From NCBI GenBank assembly GCA_035317605.1, contig DATHGT010000084.1, positions 1 to 53,264 of the forward strand: a stretch of 53,264 nt of DNA, given 5' to 3'. Numbering within the stretch: position 1 is the first letter of the stretch; the number at the start of each line of letters is the position of its first letter. Source of the stretch: DATHGT01 sp035317605. GTDB taxonomy: Bacteria > Methylomirabilota > Methylomirabilia > Rokubacteriales > CSP1-6. The notes below the pieces were generated by a model that worked only from the letters and a program-made list of their open reading frames with translations, made no database searches and had not been told where the DNA came from. Shown in pieces: positions 15,844 through 24,072 of the stretch. The position numbers and the translations under genes are program-made.

Positions 15844-17118
15844 ATGAAATCGCGCCTCCCGTCATCGCCGTTCGTCAGCGTCGCGCCGCACCCCGACACG
15901 CGACAGGGCATCCTCACTCGCCGCACGTTCCGGACCTTCGAGCGCCAGCCGCTGCCCCCGGCGTTGAGGGGCAGCCTCCTCGAGGCGGCGCGGTGGGCGC
16001 CCAGCGTGGAAGACGCCGACTTCGTCCGCTACATCGTGGTCGACGACCCCACGCTCAAGAAGCGGCTCTTCCAGCTCACCCGCGAATCGAAGGACATTTC
16101 GAACCACTGGGAGCCGCTCTTCACGTCGTCCGGCCTGCGCGGCTACGTCCAGGACTGGACCCATACGCCGTTCTGCGTGGCCGTCTGCGCGGATCCGCGC
16201 GTGGGCCCCGGCCACATTCACAATGGCTGGAATCACCACCTGGCATGCGCCACCGCCACCCAGAACCTGGCCCTGGCCGCGCGCTATCACAACCTCGCGC
16301 TGGTGATGTACACGCACTTCTCCCAGGAAAAGCTCAAGCAGCTGCTCGACGTGCCGTTCGACTGGGACGTCAACGGCGTCATGGGGATCGGCGCTCCGGA
16401 TCTGGCCCGCATCAATCCTCGCGTGCTGGAGGCCTCGCTGATGCGGTTGTCGCTCGGCCTGCTGGTTTCGAGCGAGCGCTACGGCGATCCCGCGCCGAAA
16501 GAGCTGATCGAGGAACGAGACGCCGGCCTCCCCGTGCCGGATCTCCTGGCCACGATGGAGAGCCAGCGTGCCGCCACACGCTTCACCGACGCTCCGGTCC
16601 TTCCCGAGCACGTCTTCGACGTGCTGCGCGCGGGCCAGTGGGCGCCGTCGGCCGGCAACTTCCAGCCGATCCGCTTCGTGGTCCTGCGCGACCGCTTGCG
16701 CCTGGCCGAGCTGCACTCGCTCGCCCGCGAGTCCGTGGCGGTCTCGGCGCACTGGTTCCCACGGTATCGTGACGGCGCGTCCGAGCATCCGGACTGGACG
16801 CGCGTGCCCCTGGCGATCGCGCTGATCGCCGACCCCACCAAGGGCGGGCCACACATCCACGGCGAAGCGACTCACGTCATCGCGGGCGGACTCGCCGCCC
16901 AGAACATGTGGCTGATGGCCCAGGCGCTCGGACTGTCGACCACGCTGGTCACGCACTGGATCGAGGAGAAGGTCAAGGTGCTGATCGAATGTCCGCGCGG
17001 GTGGGACCTGGTCGGCGTGATGCCGCTCGGCCACGCGGCCGAACCGCGCGCGCGAGCCCGGGGGCCACTGGAGCGACTCGTCTTCCAGGACGCGTTCGGG
17101 ACGGCCTGGCGTCCCTGA
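15844..17118 (+). CDS. Fused tandem nitroreductase-fold protein
   Basis: A protein of about 424 residues made of two nitroreductase-family domains in a row. Domain 1 (about residues 20-215) starts with LTRRTFRTFERQPLPPALRG and AARWAPSVEDADFVRYIVV and ends with WDVNGVMGIG. Domain 2 (about 235-415) starts with SQRAATRFTDAPVLPEHVFD and AGQWAPSAGNFQPIRFVVL and ends with GWDLVGVMPLGHA. Each has a GHIH/PHIHG-type segment and an AxQNLALAA/AAQNMWLMA helix at matching positions. Nitroreductases normally work as FMN homodimers, so this looks like a single-chain dimer. The start is ATG at 15844 or GTG at 15841; neither has a strong ribosome site, and the frame is open further upstream. The substrate is unknown. 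Confidence 0.8.
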   Translation: MKSRLPSSPFVSVAPHPDTRQGILTRRTFRTFERQPLPPALRGSLLEAARWAPSVEDADFVRYIVVDDPTLKKRLFQLTRESKDISNHWEPLFTSSGLRGYVQDWTHTPFCVAVCADPRVGPGHIHNGWNHHLACATATQNLALAARYHNLALVMYTHFSQEKLKQLLDVPFDWDVNGVMGIGAPDLARINPRVLEASLMRLSLGLLVSSERYGDPAPKELIEERDAGLPVPDLLATMESQRAATRFTDAPVLPEHVFDVLRAGQWAPSAGNFQPIRFVVLRDRLRLAELHSLARESVAVSAHWFPRYRDGASEHPDWTRVPLAIALIADPTKGGPHIHGEATHVIAGGLAAQNMWLMAQALGLSTTLVTHWIEEKVKVLIECPRGWDLVGVMPLGHAAEPRARARGPLERLVFQDAFGTAWRP

Positions 17119-17142
17119 GCGCCATCGGCTTCGCGGGCGCGC

Positions 17143-17538
17143 TCACGACGTTGCGGCGGCGTCCACCGGGGGCACGGGGCCGATGCCGCCGCCGATCCAC
17201 GAGAATGAGCGCGTGCTGAGCTCGGTCGGGAGCGCGGGCTCGGCGTCGGTCGTGGCTCTCCGAGCGAAATCGAGCAGCGCGGAGACCAGCTCGGGCGCGT
17301 TCATCCGGCGGAACCACCAGGGCCGTCCGTGCAGATACAGCAGGATGACGTTGGCCTCGCTGCACGGTCCGAGACAATCGGTGAAGGCGAGGCGGACGCG
17401 CCCGTCGAGGCCGGAGGCTTTGTAGAGCCGCCGCAGCGTCGCCTTCATCGTCCGCTGAGGCGACAGCGCGCCGCCGTGGGCGGGGTGGCCGCAGCAGCAG
17501 CCCGCGCACGTCAGGATGAGGCCGGCGTCGCCCACCAT
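17143..17538 (-). CDS. Thioredoxin-like [2Fe-2S] ferredoxin-type protein
   Basis: A 131-residue protein resembling the thioredoxin-fold (2Fe-2S) ferredoxins (CbiW/NuoE-like). Cysteines at 11, 14, 15 and 16 in TCAGCCCGHP and at 55 and 59 in DCLGPCSEANVILLYL give the two-pair pattern C-x-n-C ... C-x3-C of the family; the extra cysteines in the first cluster are unusual. A helical and Pro-rich tail follows (about residues 95-131). It begins one base after the acyl-CoA synthetase stop codon on the same strand and is likely co-translated with it. An electron-transfer or sulfur/cobalt-related role is possible but not shown. Confidence 0.68.
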   Translation of the reverse strand: MVGDAGLILTCAGCCCGHPAHGGALSPQRTMKATLRRLYKASGLDGRVRLAFTDCLGPCSEANVILLYLHGRPWWFRRMNAPELVSALLDFARRATTDAEPALPTELSTRSFSWIGGGIGPVPPVDAAATS

Positions 17539-17539
17539 G

Positions 17540-19123
17540 TCAGTTGATCCGCTTCTCTCGGCCCTTCCACTCGCGGTCGCGCAGGACGAATTTCTGGATC
17601 TTGCCCGTCGACGTCTTCGGCAGATCGCCGAACTCCACGAAGGCCGGGGCCTTGAAGTGGGCGATGTTCCGCTTGCAGAACTCGATCACGTCGCCCTCCG
17701 TGGCCGCCGCACCGGGCTTCAGCGTCACGAAGGCCTTCGGCCGCTCGCCCCACTTCGCGTCGGGGACGGCGACGACCGCGCACTCCAGCACCGCCGGGTG
17801 CTTGGCCACGCACTGTTCGACCTCGATGGTCGAGATGTTCTCGCCGCCCGAGATGATGATGTCCTTCTTGCGGTCGCGCAGCTCGATGTAGCCGTCGGGG
17901 TGCCACACCGCGATGTCGCCCGAGTGGAACCAGCCGCCGCGGAAGGCCTCCGCCGTCGCCTCCGGCTGCTCGAAGTAGCCCTTGGCGCAGTTGTTGCCGA
18001 CCATGACGACTTCGCCCAGTGTCTCGCCGTCCCGCGGCACGTCGTTCATCTCCCCGTCCACCACGCGGACCAGATCGAAGAGCATGTAGCCCTGGCCCTG
18101 ACGCGCCGCCAAGCGCGCCTGCTCGTCGGCGGGAAGCCCGTCCCACTCCTGATGCCACGCGCACACGGTGTGGGGCCCGTACGTCTCGGTGAGGCCGTAC
18201 ACGTGGACCGGCCGGAGATTGAGGTCCTTCATCTTGCCGAGCAGCGTCGGCGACGGCGGAGCTCCGGCCACGGTCACCGTCACCTGCCGGTCGAGCCGGT
18301 GCGCCTTGGGGTGATTGACCACGCCGATCTGGACGGTGGGTGCGCCGTTGTAGTGGGTGACCCCTTGACGATCGAGGGCGTCCCAGATCGCGCCGGGTTC
18401 GACGCGGCGTAGGCACACGTGGGTGCCGCCGACGGCGGTCACCCCCCACGTGAAGCACCAGCCGTTGCAGTGGAACATCGGCAGCGTCCACAGGTATCGG
18501 GCGTCGCTGCCCATCGAGGTCTCGAGGACTTCACCGATCGCGTTCAGATACGCGCCACGCGCCGAATACATCACGCCCTTGGGCCGCCCGGTCGTCCCCG
18601 ACGTGTAGTTGATGCAGATGGTCTCGTCCTCGCTCTCCAGCCACGAGGGCACGGCCGCGGGAGACCCGGTGGCGAGAAAATCTTCATAGGGATCGCCGGG
18701 CGCGCCGGTGTCGTCGACGCGCACCACCGTCACGCCGGTGAGGTCCAGCGGCTTGATCAATCCCTCGAACTCGTGGTCGACGAACAGGAACGTCGCTCCC
18801 GAGTGCTGGAGGATGTAGCCGATCTCGTCGCTGGACAGGCGGATGTTGATCGCGACGAGGACGCCGCCGGCCATGAGGACACCGTAATGCGCCTCGAGCA
18901 TGGGGGGGATGTTCGGGCAGATGAAGCCGACCCGATCGTGCTTGGCGAGCCCGGCCCGGCGCAGCGCCGAGGCCAGACGATTGGCGCGCTCCTCGAACTG
19001 GCCATACGTGTACCGCCGCTCCCCGTGGATCAGGGCGACCTTGTCCGGAAACACCGACGCGCTGCGCTCGAGAAAGCTCACCGGCGTGAGCTCCGTCCGA
19101 TACACCTGACTGGTCGGCTTCAT
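17540..19123 (-). CDS. Acyl-CoA synthetase (AMP-forming), FadD/AlkK-like
   Basis: A 527-residue member of the ANL superfamily that activates a carboxylic acid to an acyl-AMP and then to acyl-CoA. The start at 19123 (MKPTSQVYRTELTPVSFLER) follows a CCGGAGG ribosome site; the longer frame to 19402 is an artefact of high GC. Motifs: INYTSGTTGRPKGVMYSARG (P-loop), VYGLTETYGPHTVC, GWFHSGDIAVWHPDGYIEL, DRKKDIIISGGENIS, and the C-terminal catalytic Lys in LPKTSTGKIQKF. The sequence is closest to medium- and long-chain or aromatic acyl-CoA ligases with a cinnamoyl/AlkK flavour. The kinase gene lies upstream on the same strand. Confidence 0.9.
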   Translation of the reverse strand: MKPTSQVYRTELTPVSFLERSASVFPDKVALIHGERRYTYGQFEERANRLASALRRAGLAKHDRVGFICPNIPPMLEAHYGVLMAGGVLVAINIRLSSDEIGYILQHSGATFLFVDHEFEGLIKPLDLTGVTVVRVDDTGAPGDPYEDFLATGSPAAVPSWLESEDETICINYTSGTTGRPKGVMYSARGAYLNAIGEVLETSMGSDARYLWTLPMFHCNGWCFTWGVTAVGGTHVCLRRVEPGAIWDALDRQGVTHYNGAPTVQIGVVNHPKAHRLDRQVTVTVAGAPPSPTLLGKMKDLNLRPVHVYGLTETYGPHTVCAWHQEWDGLPADEQARLAARQGQGYMLFDLVRVVDGEMNDVPRDGETLGEVVMVGNNCAKGYFEQPEATAEAFRGGWFHSGDIAVWHPDGYIELRDRKKDIIISGGENISTIEVEQCVAKHPAVLECAVVAVPDAKWGERPKAFVTLKPGAAATEGDVIEFCKRNIAHFKAPAFVEFGDLPKTSTGKIQKFVLRDREWKGREKRIN

Positions 19124-19197
19124 GACCGCGATGACCTCCGGAGAGCTGGAATGGGCCAATCTTACTGAGCGCGGACGCGCTTGGCGAGGGACGCCGG

Positions 19198-20265
19198 TCA
19201 GGACGCGCGGCGCTCGACCACGATCCAGGCCGCGTCGGCGAGCGGGCGGGCGCGCTCGCCCCGGAGGCGGGCGTGGGGATCGCTGGCGGTGCCGGCGACC
19301 ACGCGGCCCATGATGCCCTGGGCGATGGCGGCGAGCCGGAACAGCGCGAAGGCGACGTAGAAGTCCCAGTCGGCGATCTCGCCGCGTCCCACCCGCCGGC
19401 AATAGGCGGCGACGTAGTCGTCCTCGCTGGGGATCCCGAGGTCGTGGAGGTCCACGCCCTCCACGCCGCCCAGGTTCTCGCCGGGACCGGTGCGGTAGGG
19501 CACGCAGTTGTAGGCGACGTCGGCAAGCGGGTGGCCGAGGGTGGACAGCTCCCAGTCGAGCACGCCCACGATGCGCGGCTCCGTCGGATGCACGATCAGG
19601 TTGCCCGGACGGTAGTCGCCGTGGACGAGCGTGGTCTCGTCATCCATCGGAATGTGATCGGGGAGCCACGGGATCAGCCTCTCCATCGACTCGATGCGCT
19701 CGGTTTCCGAGGCGCGGTACTGCGACGTCCACCGGTGGATCTGGCGCGCGAAGTAGTTGCCGGGCCGCCCGAAGTGCGAGAGGCCGACCGCCTTCCAGTC
19801 GACGCGATGCAGGCGCGCCATCACGTCGTTCATGGCGTCGTAGATGGCCGCCCGCTCGTCGCGGGCGAGGCCGGGCATCATGGGGTCGGCGAAGATACGG
19901 CCAGGAATGAAGTCCATCACGTAGAAGGGGGTGCCGACCACGGCGGCGTCCTCGCACAGCAGATACGTCCGAGGGACCGGCACGTCAGTCCCGGCCAGCG
20001 CGGTGATCACCCGGTACTCGCGATCGACGGCGTGGGCCGACGGCAGCAGGGGACCGGGCGGCTTGCGCCGCAGCACGTACTGCCGGTCGCCGATGGTGAG
20101 GTGATACGTCGGGTTCGACTGGCCGCCGAGGAACTGTCGCACCTGCACGGGCGGCCGGAAGCCGCCGAGGCGCGGGTTCAGATAGCGCTCGAGCGCGGCC
20201 ACGTCGAACCGGTGGCCCTCGCGCACGTCGACGAGCACCTGCGTCTCGGGCGTCGTCTCGTCCAT
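19198..20265 (-). CDS. APH-type phosphotransferase (acyl-CoA dehydrogenase-associated, ACAD10-like kinase)
   Basis: A 355-residue protein with the aminoglycoside phosphotransferase/protein-kinase-like fold. N-terminal markers are VRQFLGGQSNPTYHLTIG and YVLRRKPPGPLLPSAHAVDR; the catalytic loop is LVHGDYRPGNLIVHP and the Mg-binding DWELSTLGHPLADVAYN follows. This subgroup is usually found with acyl-CoA dehydrogenases and fatty-acid enzymes, and human ACAD10/11 kinase domains phosphorylate 4-hydroxyacyl-CoAs. Its position just upstream of an acyl-CoA synthetase on the same strand fits a hydroxy-fatty-acid breakdown role rather than antibiotic resistance. The start at 20265 is chosen from homology; the long upstream extension of the frame overlaps the divergent ABC gene. 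Confidence 0.85.
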   Translation of the reverse strand: MDETTPETQVLVDVREGHRFDVAALERYLNPRLGGFRPPVQVRQFLGGQSNPTYHLTIGDRQYVLRRKPPGPLLPSAHAVDREYRVITALAGTDVPVPRTYLLCEDAAVVGTPFYVMDFIPGRIFADPMMPGLARDERAAIYDAMNDVMARLHRVDWKAVGLSHFGRPGNYFARQIHRWTSQYRASETERIESMERLIPWLPDHIPMDDETTLVHGDYRPGNLIVHPTEPRIVGVLDWELSTLGHPLADVAYNCVPYRTGPGENLGGVEGVDLHDLGIPSEDDYVAAYCRRVGRGEIADWDFYVAFALFRLAAIAQGIMGRVVAGTASDPHARLRGERARPLADAAWIVVERRAS

Positions 20266-20361
20266 GGCCGACGACTCTACGCGACCGTGAGCGAGGCCCG
20301 CAAGGGTCGCGTAGAATTGCCACTGCGATGGCGCCGAGCCCGCCGGCCGCACCGCGCTGAC

Positions 20362-21159
20362 GTGGACTCCATCCTCTCGCTCCGGGGGATCGCGCGCGAG
20401 TTCGTGACGCGGGGGCGCGTCGTCCACGCCCTCGCCGATCTCAGCCTGGGCGTCGCTCCCGGCGAGTTCCTCACCATCGTGGGTCCGAGCGGCTGCGGCA
20501 AGTCGACGCTGCTCAACCTGATCTCCGGCCTCCTGCCCCCCTCGGCCGGTGAGATGCACTATGGGGGGGCGCCGATCATCGGTGTGAATCCCGCCATCGG
20601 GTACGTGACCCAGGCCGACAATCTCTATCCCTGGCGGACGCTGCGGGAGAACGTCGAGTTCCCGCTCGAGGTGCGTGGCGTCGGGAAGGCCGAGCGACGC
20701 CGGCGGGCCGTCGAGCTGATCGAGCGCGTGGGGCTCGGCGGCTTCGAGGACCACTACCCCCACGAGCTGTCCGGGGGCATGCGCCAGCGCGGCAACATCA
20801 TCCGCACCCTCAGCTACGATCCCGACGTCATCCTCATGGACGAACCGTTCGGGCCGCTCGACGCCCAGACGCGCCTGATCCTCCAGGACCAGCTCCTGCA
20901 CCTCTGGGACGCCGCCCGCAAGACCATCGTCTTCATCACCCACGACCTCGGCGAGGCCGTCGCGCTCGCCGACCGCGTGGTCGTGATGACGGCGCGGCCG
21001 GGACGCGTCAAGTCGATCTGCCCCGTCCCCATCGCGCGTCCCCGCGATCTCTTCCACATCCACGACGACGAGCACTTCCGGCGGACGTACGACCGCCTCT
21101 GGGAAGACCTGGAGTCGGAAGTCCGCAGGGCGGCGGAGACGTGGCGGACGAGCTCCTAG
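20362..21159 (+). CDS. ABC transporter ATP-binding protein, NitT/TauT (SsuB) type
   Basis: A 265-residue ATPase of an importer of the nitrate/sulfonate/taurine class. It has Walker A VGPSGCGKSTLLNLISGL, Q-loop VTQADNLYPWRTL, signature HELSGGMRQRGNIIRTL, Walker B VILMDEPFGPLDAQTR and the switch His in FITHDLGEAVALADR. The GTG at 20362 is the first start in frame that leaves a normal N terminus (VDSILSLRGIAREF). It lies one base after the end of an 11-codon mini-ORF (20328-20360), which may help ribosomes reach it because no clear ribosome site is seen. The permease gene overlaps its end by 19 bases. Confidence 0.87.
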   Translation: MDSILSLRGIAREFVTRGRVVHALADLSLGVAPGEFLTIVGPSGCGKSTLLNLISGLLPPSAGEMHYGGAPIIGVNPAIGYVTQADNLYPWRTLRENVEFPLEVRGVGKAERRRRAVELIERVGLGGFEDHYPHELSGGMRQRGNIIRTLSYDPDVILMDEPFGPLDAQTRLILQDQLLHLWDAARKTIVFITHDLGEAVALADRVVVMTARPGRVKSICPVPIARPRDLFHIHDDEHFRRTYDRLWEDLESEVRRAAETWRTSS

Positions 21160-21947
21160 GCCGTTACGCCTGGCTCCGGCTGCTGGCCTGGCGCCTGGGC
21201 TTCGGCTTCGCCATCCTGCTCGTGTGGGAGCTGGCCGCGGGCCGCCTCGTCGACCCCTTCTGGTTCTCGAGCCCGCTGCGCATCCTGCGACACCTCGTCG
21301 ACTGGGCGCGCGAGGGCTCGCTGTTCCGACACCTGCTGGTGACGCTCCGGGAGACGTTTTTCGGTTACGCCCTCGGCGGCGTGAGCGGCATCGCGGTCGG
21401 CGTGGTCCTGGCCCGGCTGGAATTCGTGGCCCAGGTGCTCGACCCGTTCATCGTCGCCGCCAACGGCATCCCGCGGGTGGCCCTGGCCCCGCTGTTCATC
21501 ATCTGGTTCGGCATTGGCGAGCTGTCGAAGATCATCCTGGCCAGCACGCTCGTGTTCTTCCTGACCTTCTACGGCACGTTCTCCGGTCTGCGCGCGGTCG
21601 AGCCGGCGTACAAGGAGATCGCCCGCGTGATGGGGGCCAGCGAGCGCCAGATCTTCGCCAAGGTGAGCCTGCCCGCCGCCTCGCCGTGGATCGTGGCCGC
21701 GCTGAAGGTCGGGCTGCCGTTCGCGCTCATCGGCGCCATCATCGGCGAGTTCATGGCCGCCTCGCGCGGCCTCGGCTACATGATCCAGCTCAACACCAAC
21801 CAGTTCGACACGACCGGCGCCGTCAGCGGCATCCTGGTCCTCATGCTGGCGGTCATGTTCTTCAACGGATTCCTCAACCGGCTGGAGCGCTACGTCCTCC
21901 GCTGGCGCCCGCGCGAGCGCACGGCCCAGGCCCGCGAGCTCCAGTAG
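21141..21947 (+). CDS. ABC transporter permease, NitT/TauT (SsuC) type
   Basis: A 268-residue inner-membrane permease with about six hydrophobic segments, starting with LGFGFAILLVWELAAGRLV. The conserved cytoplasmic EAA loop that docks the ATPase is EIARVMGASERQIFAKVSLPAASPW. The gene starts with GTG inside the end of the ATPase gene (19-base overlap). No periplasmic binding protein of this class is found next to the pair, so either it lies elsewhere or a stray binding protein is shared. The substrate is unknown. Confidence 0.88.
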   Translation: MADELLGRYAWLRLLAWRLGFGFAILLVWELAAGRLVDPFWFSSPLRILRHLVDWAREGSLFRHLLVTLRETFFGYALGGVSGIAVGVVLARLEFVAQVLDPFIVAANGIPRVALAPLFIIWFGIGELSKIILASTLVFFLTFYGTFSGLRAVEPAYKEIARVMGASERQIFAKVSLPAASPWIVAALKVGLPFALIGAIIGEFMAASRGLGYMIQLNTNQFDTTGAVSGILVLMLAVMFFNGFLNRLERYVLRWRPRERTAQARELQ

Positions 21948-21964
21948 TCGCGGGCGAGCCGCCG

Positions 21965-22825
21965 ATGCCAGCCACGCCGAAGGGGGCCAGACGGATCCTG
22001 GCCCTGCTGGCGCTCGGCTTCGTGATCGTGACGGTCGCCTCGGCGGTCCTGATCCATTCGAGAACGCCGCGCGCGACCGCGCTCATGTATCACGCGGTGG
22101 TGGACGACCGCGAGGGTTCGGCCGGCGTGCCCTCGCTCGGACGCGCGCCCTTCGAGCGTCAGATGGACTTCGTGGCGACCCACGGCTACCAGACCGTGTT
22201 CGTGAAGGACGTCGTCGCCCGCTACGAGGCCAAGACGCGGATGCCCTCACGCTGGCTCGCCCTGACGTTCGACGGCGGATTCCCGGACTTCTACACCAAC
22301 GTCTATCCGGTGCTGCGCCGGCACGGGTTGAGGGCCACGCTGTTCGTCATCGTCGCCGACGTCGGTGTCGACGGCGGTCTCAGCTGGGACCAGCTCCGCG
22401 AGGTCAGCGCGAGCGGGCTCGTGGAGATCGGCTCGCACTCCTACGACCACGCCGCCGACGAGTGCCTGTCCCTGGCCGAAGCTCGCGAGGAGAAGGCACG
22501 GTCGAGAGCGGAGCTGGAGAGGAACCTCGGCATCGAGGTCCTCAGCTACGCGTATCCCTACGGCGCGTTCTCCGAACGGGCCCGGCGGCTACTCCGGGAA
22601 ACGGGATATCGCGGAGCGGTGGGCACCGTGTATCGGTGGGGCGAATTCGAAGACGACGACGCCTTCAACGTGCGGCGCGTCTACGTCTCCGACTATTCGC
22701 GGCTCCCGCTGATGTTCCGCTTCATGCTGTCCGGTTATTACGTCCCGACCCGGTCCCTGATCCTGCGCGTCCTCAACATCAAGACCCCGCGGGACATCGG
22801 CTGTACGCCGCCGCCGGCCCATTGA
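21965..22825 (+). CDS. Polysaccharide deacetylase (NodB-fold) homologue with altered metal motif
   Basis: A 286-residue protein with an N-terminal membrane anchor or uncleaved signal (about residues 10-30) and a NodB-type domain facing the periplasm. Family motif 1 reads LALTFDGGFPDFY: Asp103 is present, but the next position, normally a metal-binding Asp in TFDDG, is Gly104. Motif 2, GSHSYDH (His158, His162), and motif 3, YPYGAFSE, are intact, as is LRATLFVI. The enzyme would remove N- or O-acetyl groups from a surface polysaccharide, but losing a metal ligand may change or abolish activity. It follows the ABC permease gene by 17 bases, though the link is unclear. Confidence 0.82.
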   Translation: MPATPKGARRILALLALGFVIVTVASAVLIHSRTPRATALMYHAVVDDREGSAGVPSLGRAPFERQMDFVATHGYQTVFVKDVVARYEAKTRMPSRWLALTFDGGFPDFYTNVYPVLRRHGLRATLFVIVADVGVDGGLSWDQLREVSASGLVEIGSHSYDHAADECLSLAEAREEKARSRAELERNLGIEVLSYAYPYGAFSERARRLLRETGYRGAVGTVYRWGEFEDDDAFNVRRVYVSDYSRLPLMFRFMLSGYYVPTRSLILRVLNIKTPRDIGCTPPPAH

Positions 22826-22974
22826 CGTCCCGTCCACGCCGGCGTTCTCTCGCCCGCCCCTCAGCGGTACCGTCGCGCTCGCACCACGCGAAGTAAGGGT
22901 TACATTTCGATTGTTTCGCGGTGCAACAGGTGTCCCGCAGACTACGTCTTACTGGAGTAGGGGGTACACGAACC

Positions 22975-23274
22975 ATGTCACGCTCCAGATCATGTCGTCG
23001 TTGGACCGTCGCCGCGCTGCTGGCGGGCCTTGCCGGCATTGGCACGGCAGGATGTATCGCGGTTCCAGTGGGCGGCTATGACAGTTATCCGGGCGCCTAC
23101 GGAGGCGGCTACGGAGGCTACTCAGGTTACTCAGCAGCCGGGCCTGCGATCGTGTTCCCGGCACCAGTCATCGCGCCGTCGATCGTGATCGCGCCCGGTT
23201 CTCGTGGGATTCGCGGTCGCGGCCCCGCCCGCTCGTACGGGCGCGGCCCATCCGGCTTTCACCGCCGGGGGTAG
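22975..23274 (+). CDS. Small Gly/Tyr-rich putative lipoprotein
   Basis: A 99-residue protein beginning MSRSRSCRRWTVAALLAGLAG. Its signal sequence ends in GIGTAGC, a fair lipobox, so Cys at about residue 27 may be lipid-modified. The mature part has a Gly-Tyr-Ser-rich stretch (residues 36-52), a hydrophobic Val/Ile/Pro stretch, and a basic RGRGPARSYGRGPSG tail. Such small proteins are common in the envelopes of GC-rich soil bacteria and have no known function. GGAGTAGGGGG lies upstream of the ATG. The frame is open back to 22921. Confidence 0.6.
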   Translation: MSRSRSCRRWTVAALLAGLAGIGTAGCIAVPVGGYDSYPGAYGGGYGGYSGYSAAGPAIVFPAPVIAPSIVIAPGSRGIRGRGPARSYGRGPSGFHRRG

Positions 23275-23436
23275 AGGGCTTCCACGCGGGTTCTTCGTCT
23301 CTCGCGCGAGGCACTGAGGGGGGCTCTCGAGGAAATCGACCCGGGCGCGGGCGACTTGCCGTAGAAGCGTCGAGCACTCTGTCGACACAGCGATAGGGTG
23401 CACGACGGCCGTGCGACCGGCCGGTCGTCGGGCGAG

Positions 23437-24072
23437 TTACGACGTGCGAGTCCGAGGCAAGGATTCACTTTCGGTGGAGAGCGTGACCCAACCGCTCGAC
23501 TCGACGCGGCGCGCGAGCCAGGCGGCGACGCCGCCGACGACGATGCCGGCGAGGATGTCGACCGCGTAGTGCTGCTTCGTGGTCAGCGTCGAAATCGTGA
23601 TGAGCGCTGCCCAGGCCAGGCAGACCCTGACCAGCCGCGGACGTTCGGGCCAGAAGCCCGAGGCGCCCAGCAGGGCCAGCGAGACGTGGAGCGACGGCAG
23701 ACAGTTGGTCGCGGGATCCGCCCCGTACAGCAGGCTGAAGGCCACCGTGGTCGCGGCGTCCGCGTCGATGGCCTCCCGCGGAATTCGCGTCGGGAGTACG
23801 ACGAAGACGACCGCCGAGATCACGGTCGCCACCAGCATTCCGCGGAGGTTGCGCGCCCACGCGACGGTGCCTTGCGCCTGCCAGTAGACGAATCCGAGGA
23901 ATGGAAACTGCGAGAGGTATGCCCATACCGTCCAGGGCAGGCGGGGAATCGCAGCGTCGAGCACCGACGGCGGCAGGGTGATCGGGACGACCAGGGGCAT
24001 GGCGGCGGCGCCCAGATACAGCACGCTGAAGACCGCGTAGGCCAACGCGAGCGTGACGGAGGGAGATCTCAC
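23437..24072 (-). CDS. PAP2-superfamily membrane phosphatase / lipid transferase
   Basis: A 211-residue membrane protein with about five hydrophobic segments. The PAP2 motifs visible are CLPSLHVSLALLG (the SxxH-type motif) and TLTTKQHYAVDILAGIVVG (the second catalytic His with Asp). This arrangement is closer to the inositol-phosphoceramide-synthase-like branch than to simple phosphatidate phosphatases, whose KxxxxxxRP motif is not evident here. It starts with GTG overlapping the stop codon of the preceding deacylase gene (GTGA). It is the last gene of the thirteen-gene minus-strand operon and may dephosphorylate or transfer the head group of the lipid product. Confidence 0.8.
   Translation of the reverse strand: MRSPSVTLALAYAVFSVLYLGAAAMPLVVPITLPPSVLDAAIPRLPWTVWAYLSQFPFLGFVYWQAQGTVAWARNLRGMLVATVISAVVFVVLPTRIPREAIDADAATTVAFSLLYGADPATNCLPSLHVSLALLGASGFWPERPRLVRVCLAWAALITISTLTTKQHYAVDILAGIVVGGVAAWLARRVESSGWVTLSTESESLPRTRTS

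Noticed and set aside
19198..20265. Aminoglycoside resistance gene
   Set aside because: Although the fold is APH-like, the subgroup and the acyl-CoA synthetase neighbour point to acyl-CoA metabolism.
20560..20580. G-run in the ABC ATPase gene as another palindromic element
   Set aside because: A single G7 run without the matching C6 runs; it is ordinary coding sequence. The same holds for runs near 18901, 23320, 29909 and 39590.
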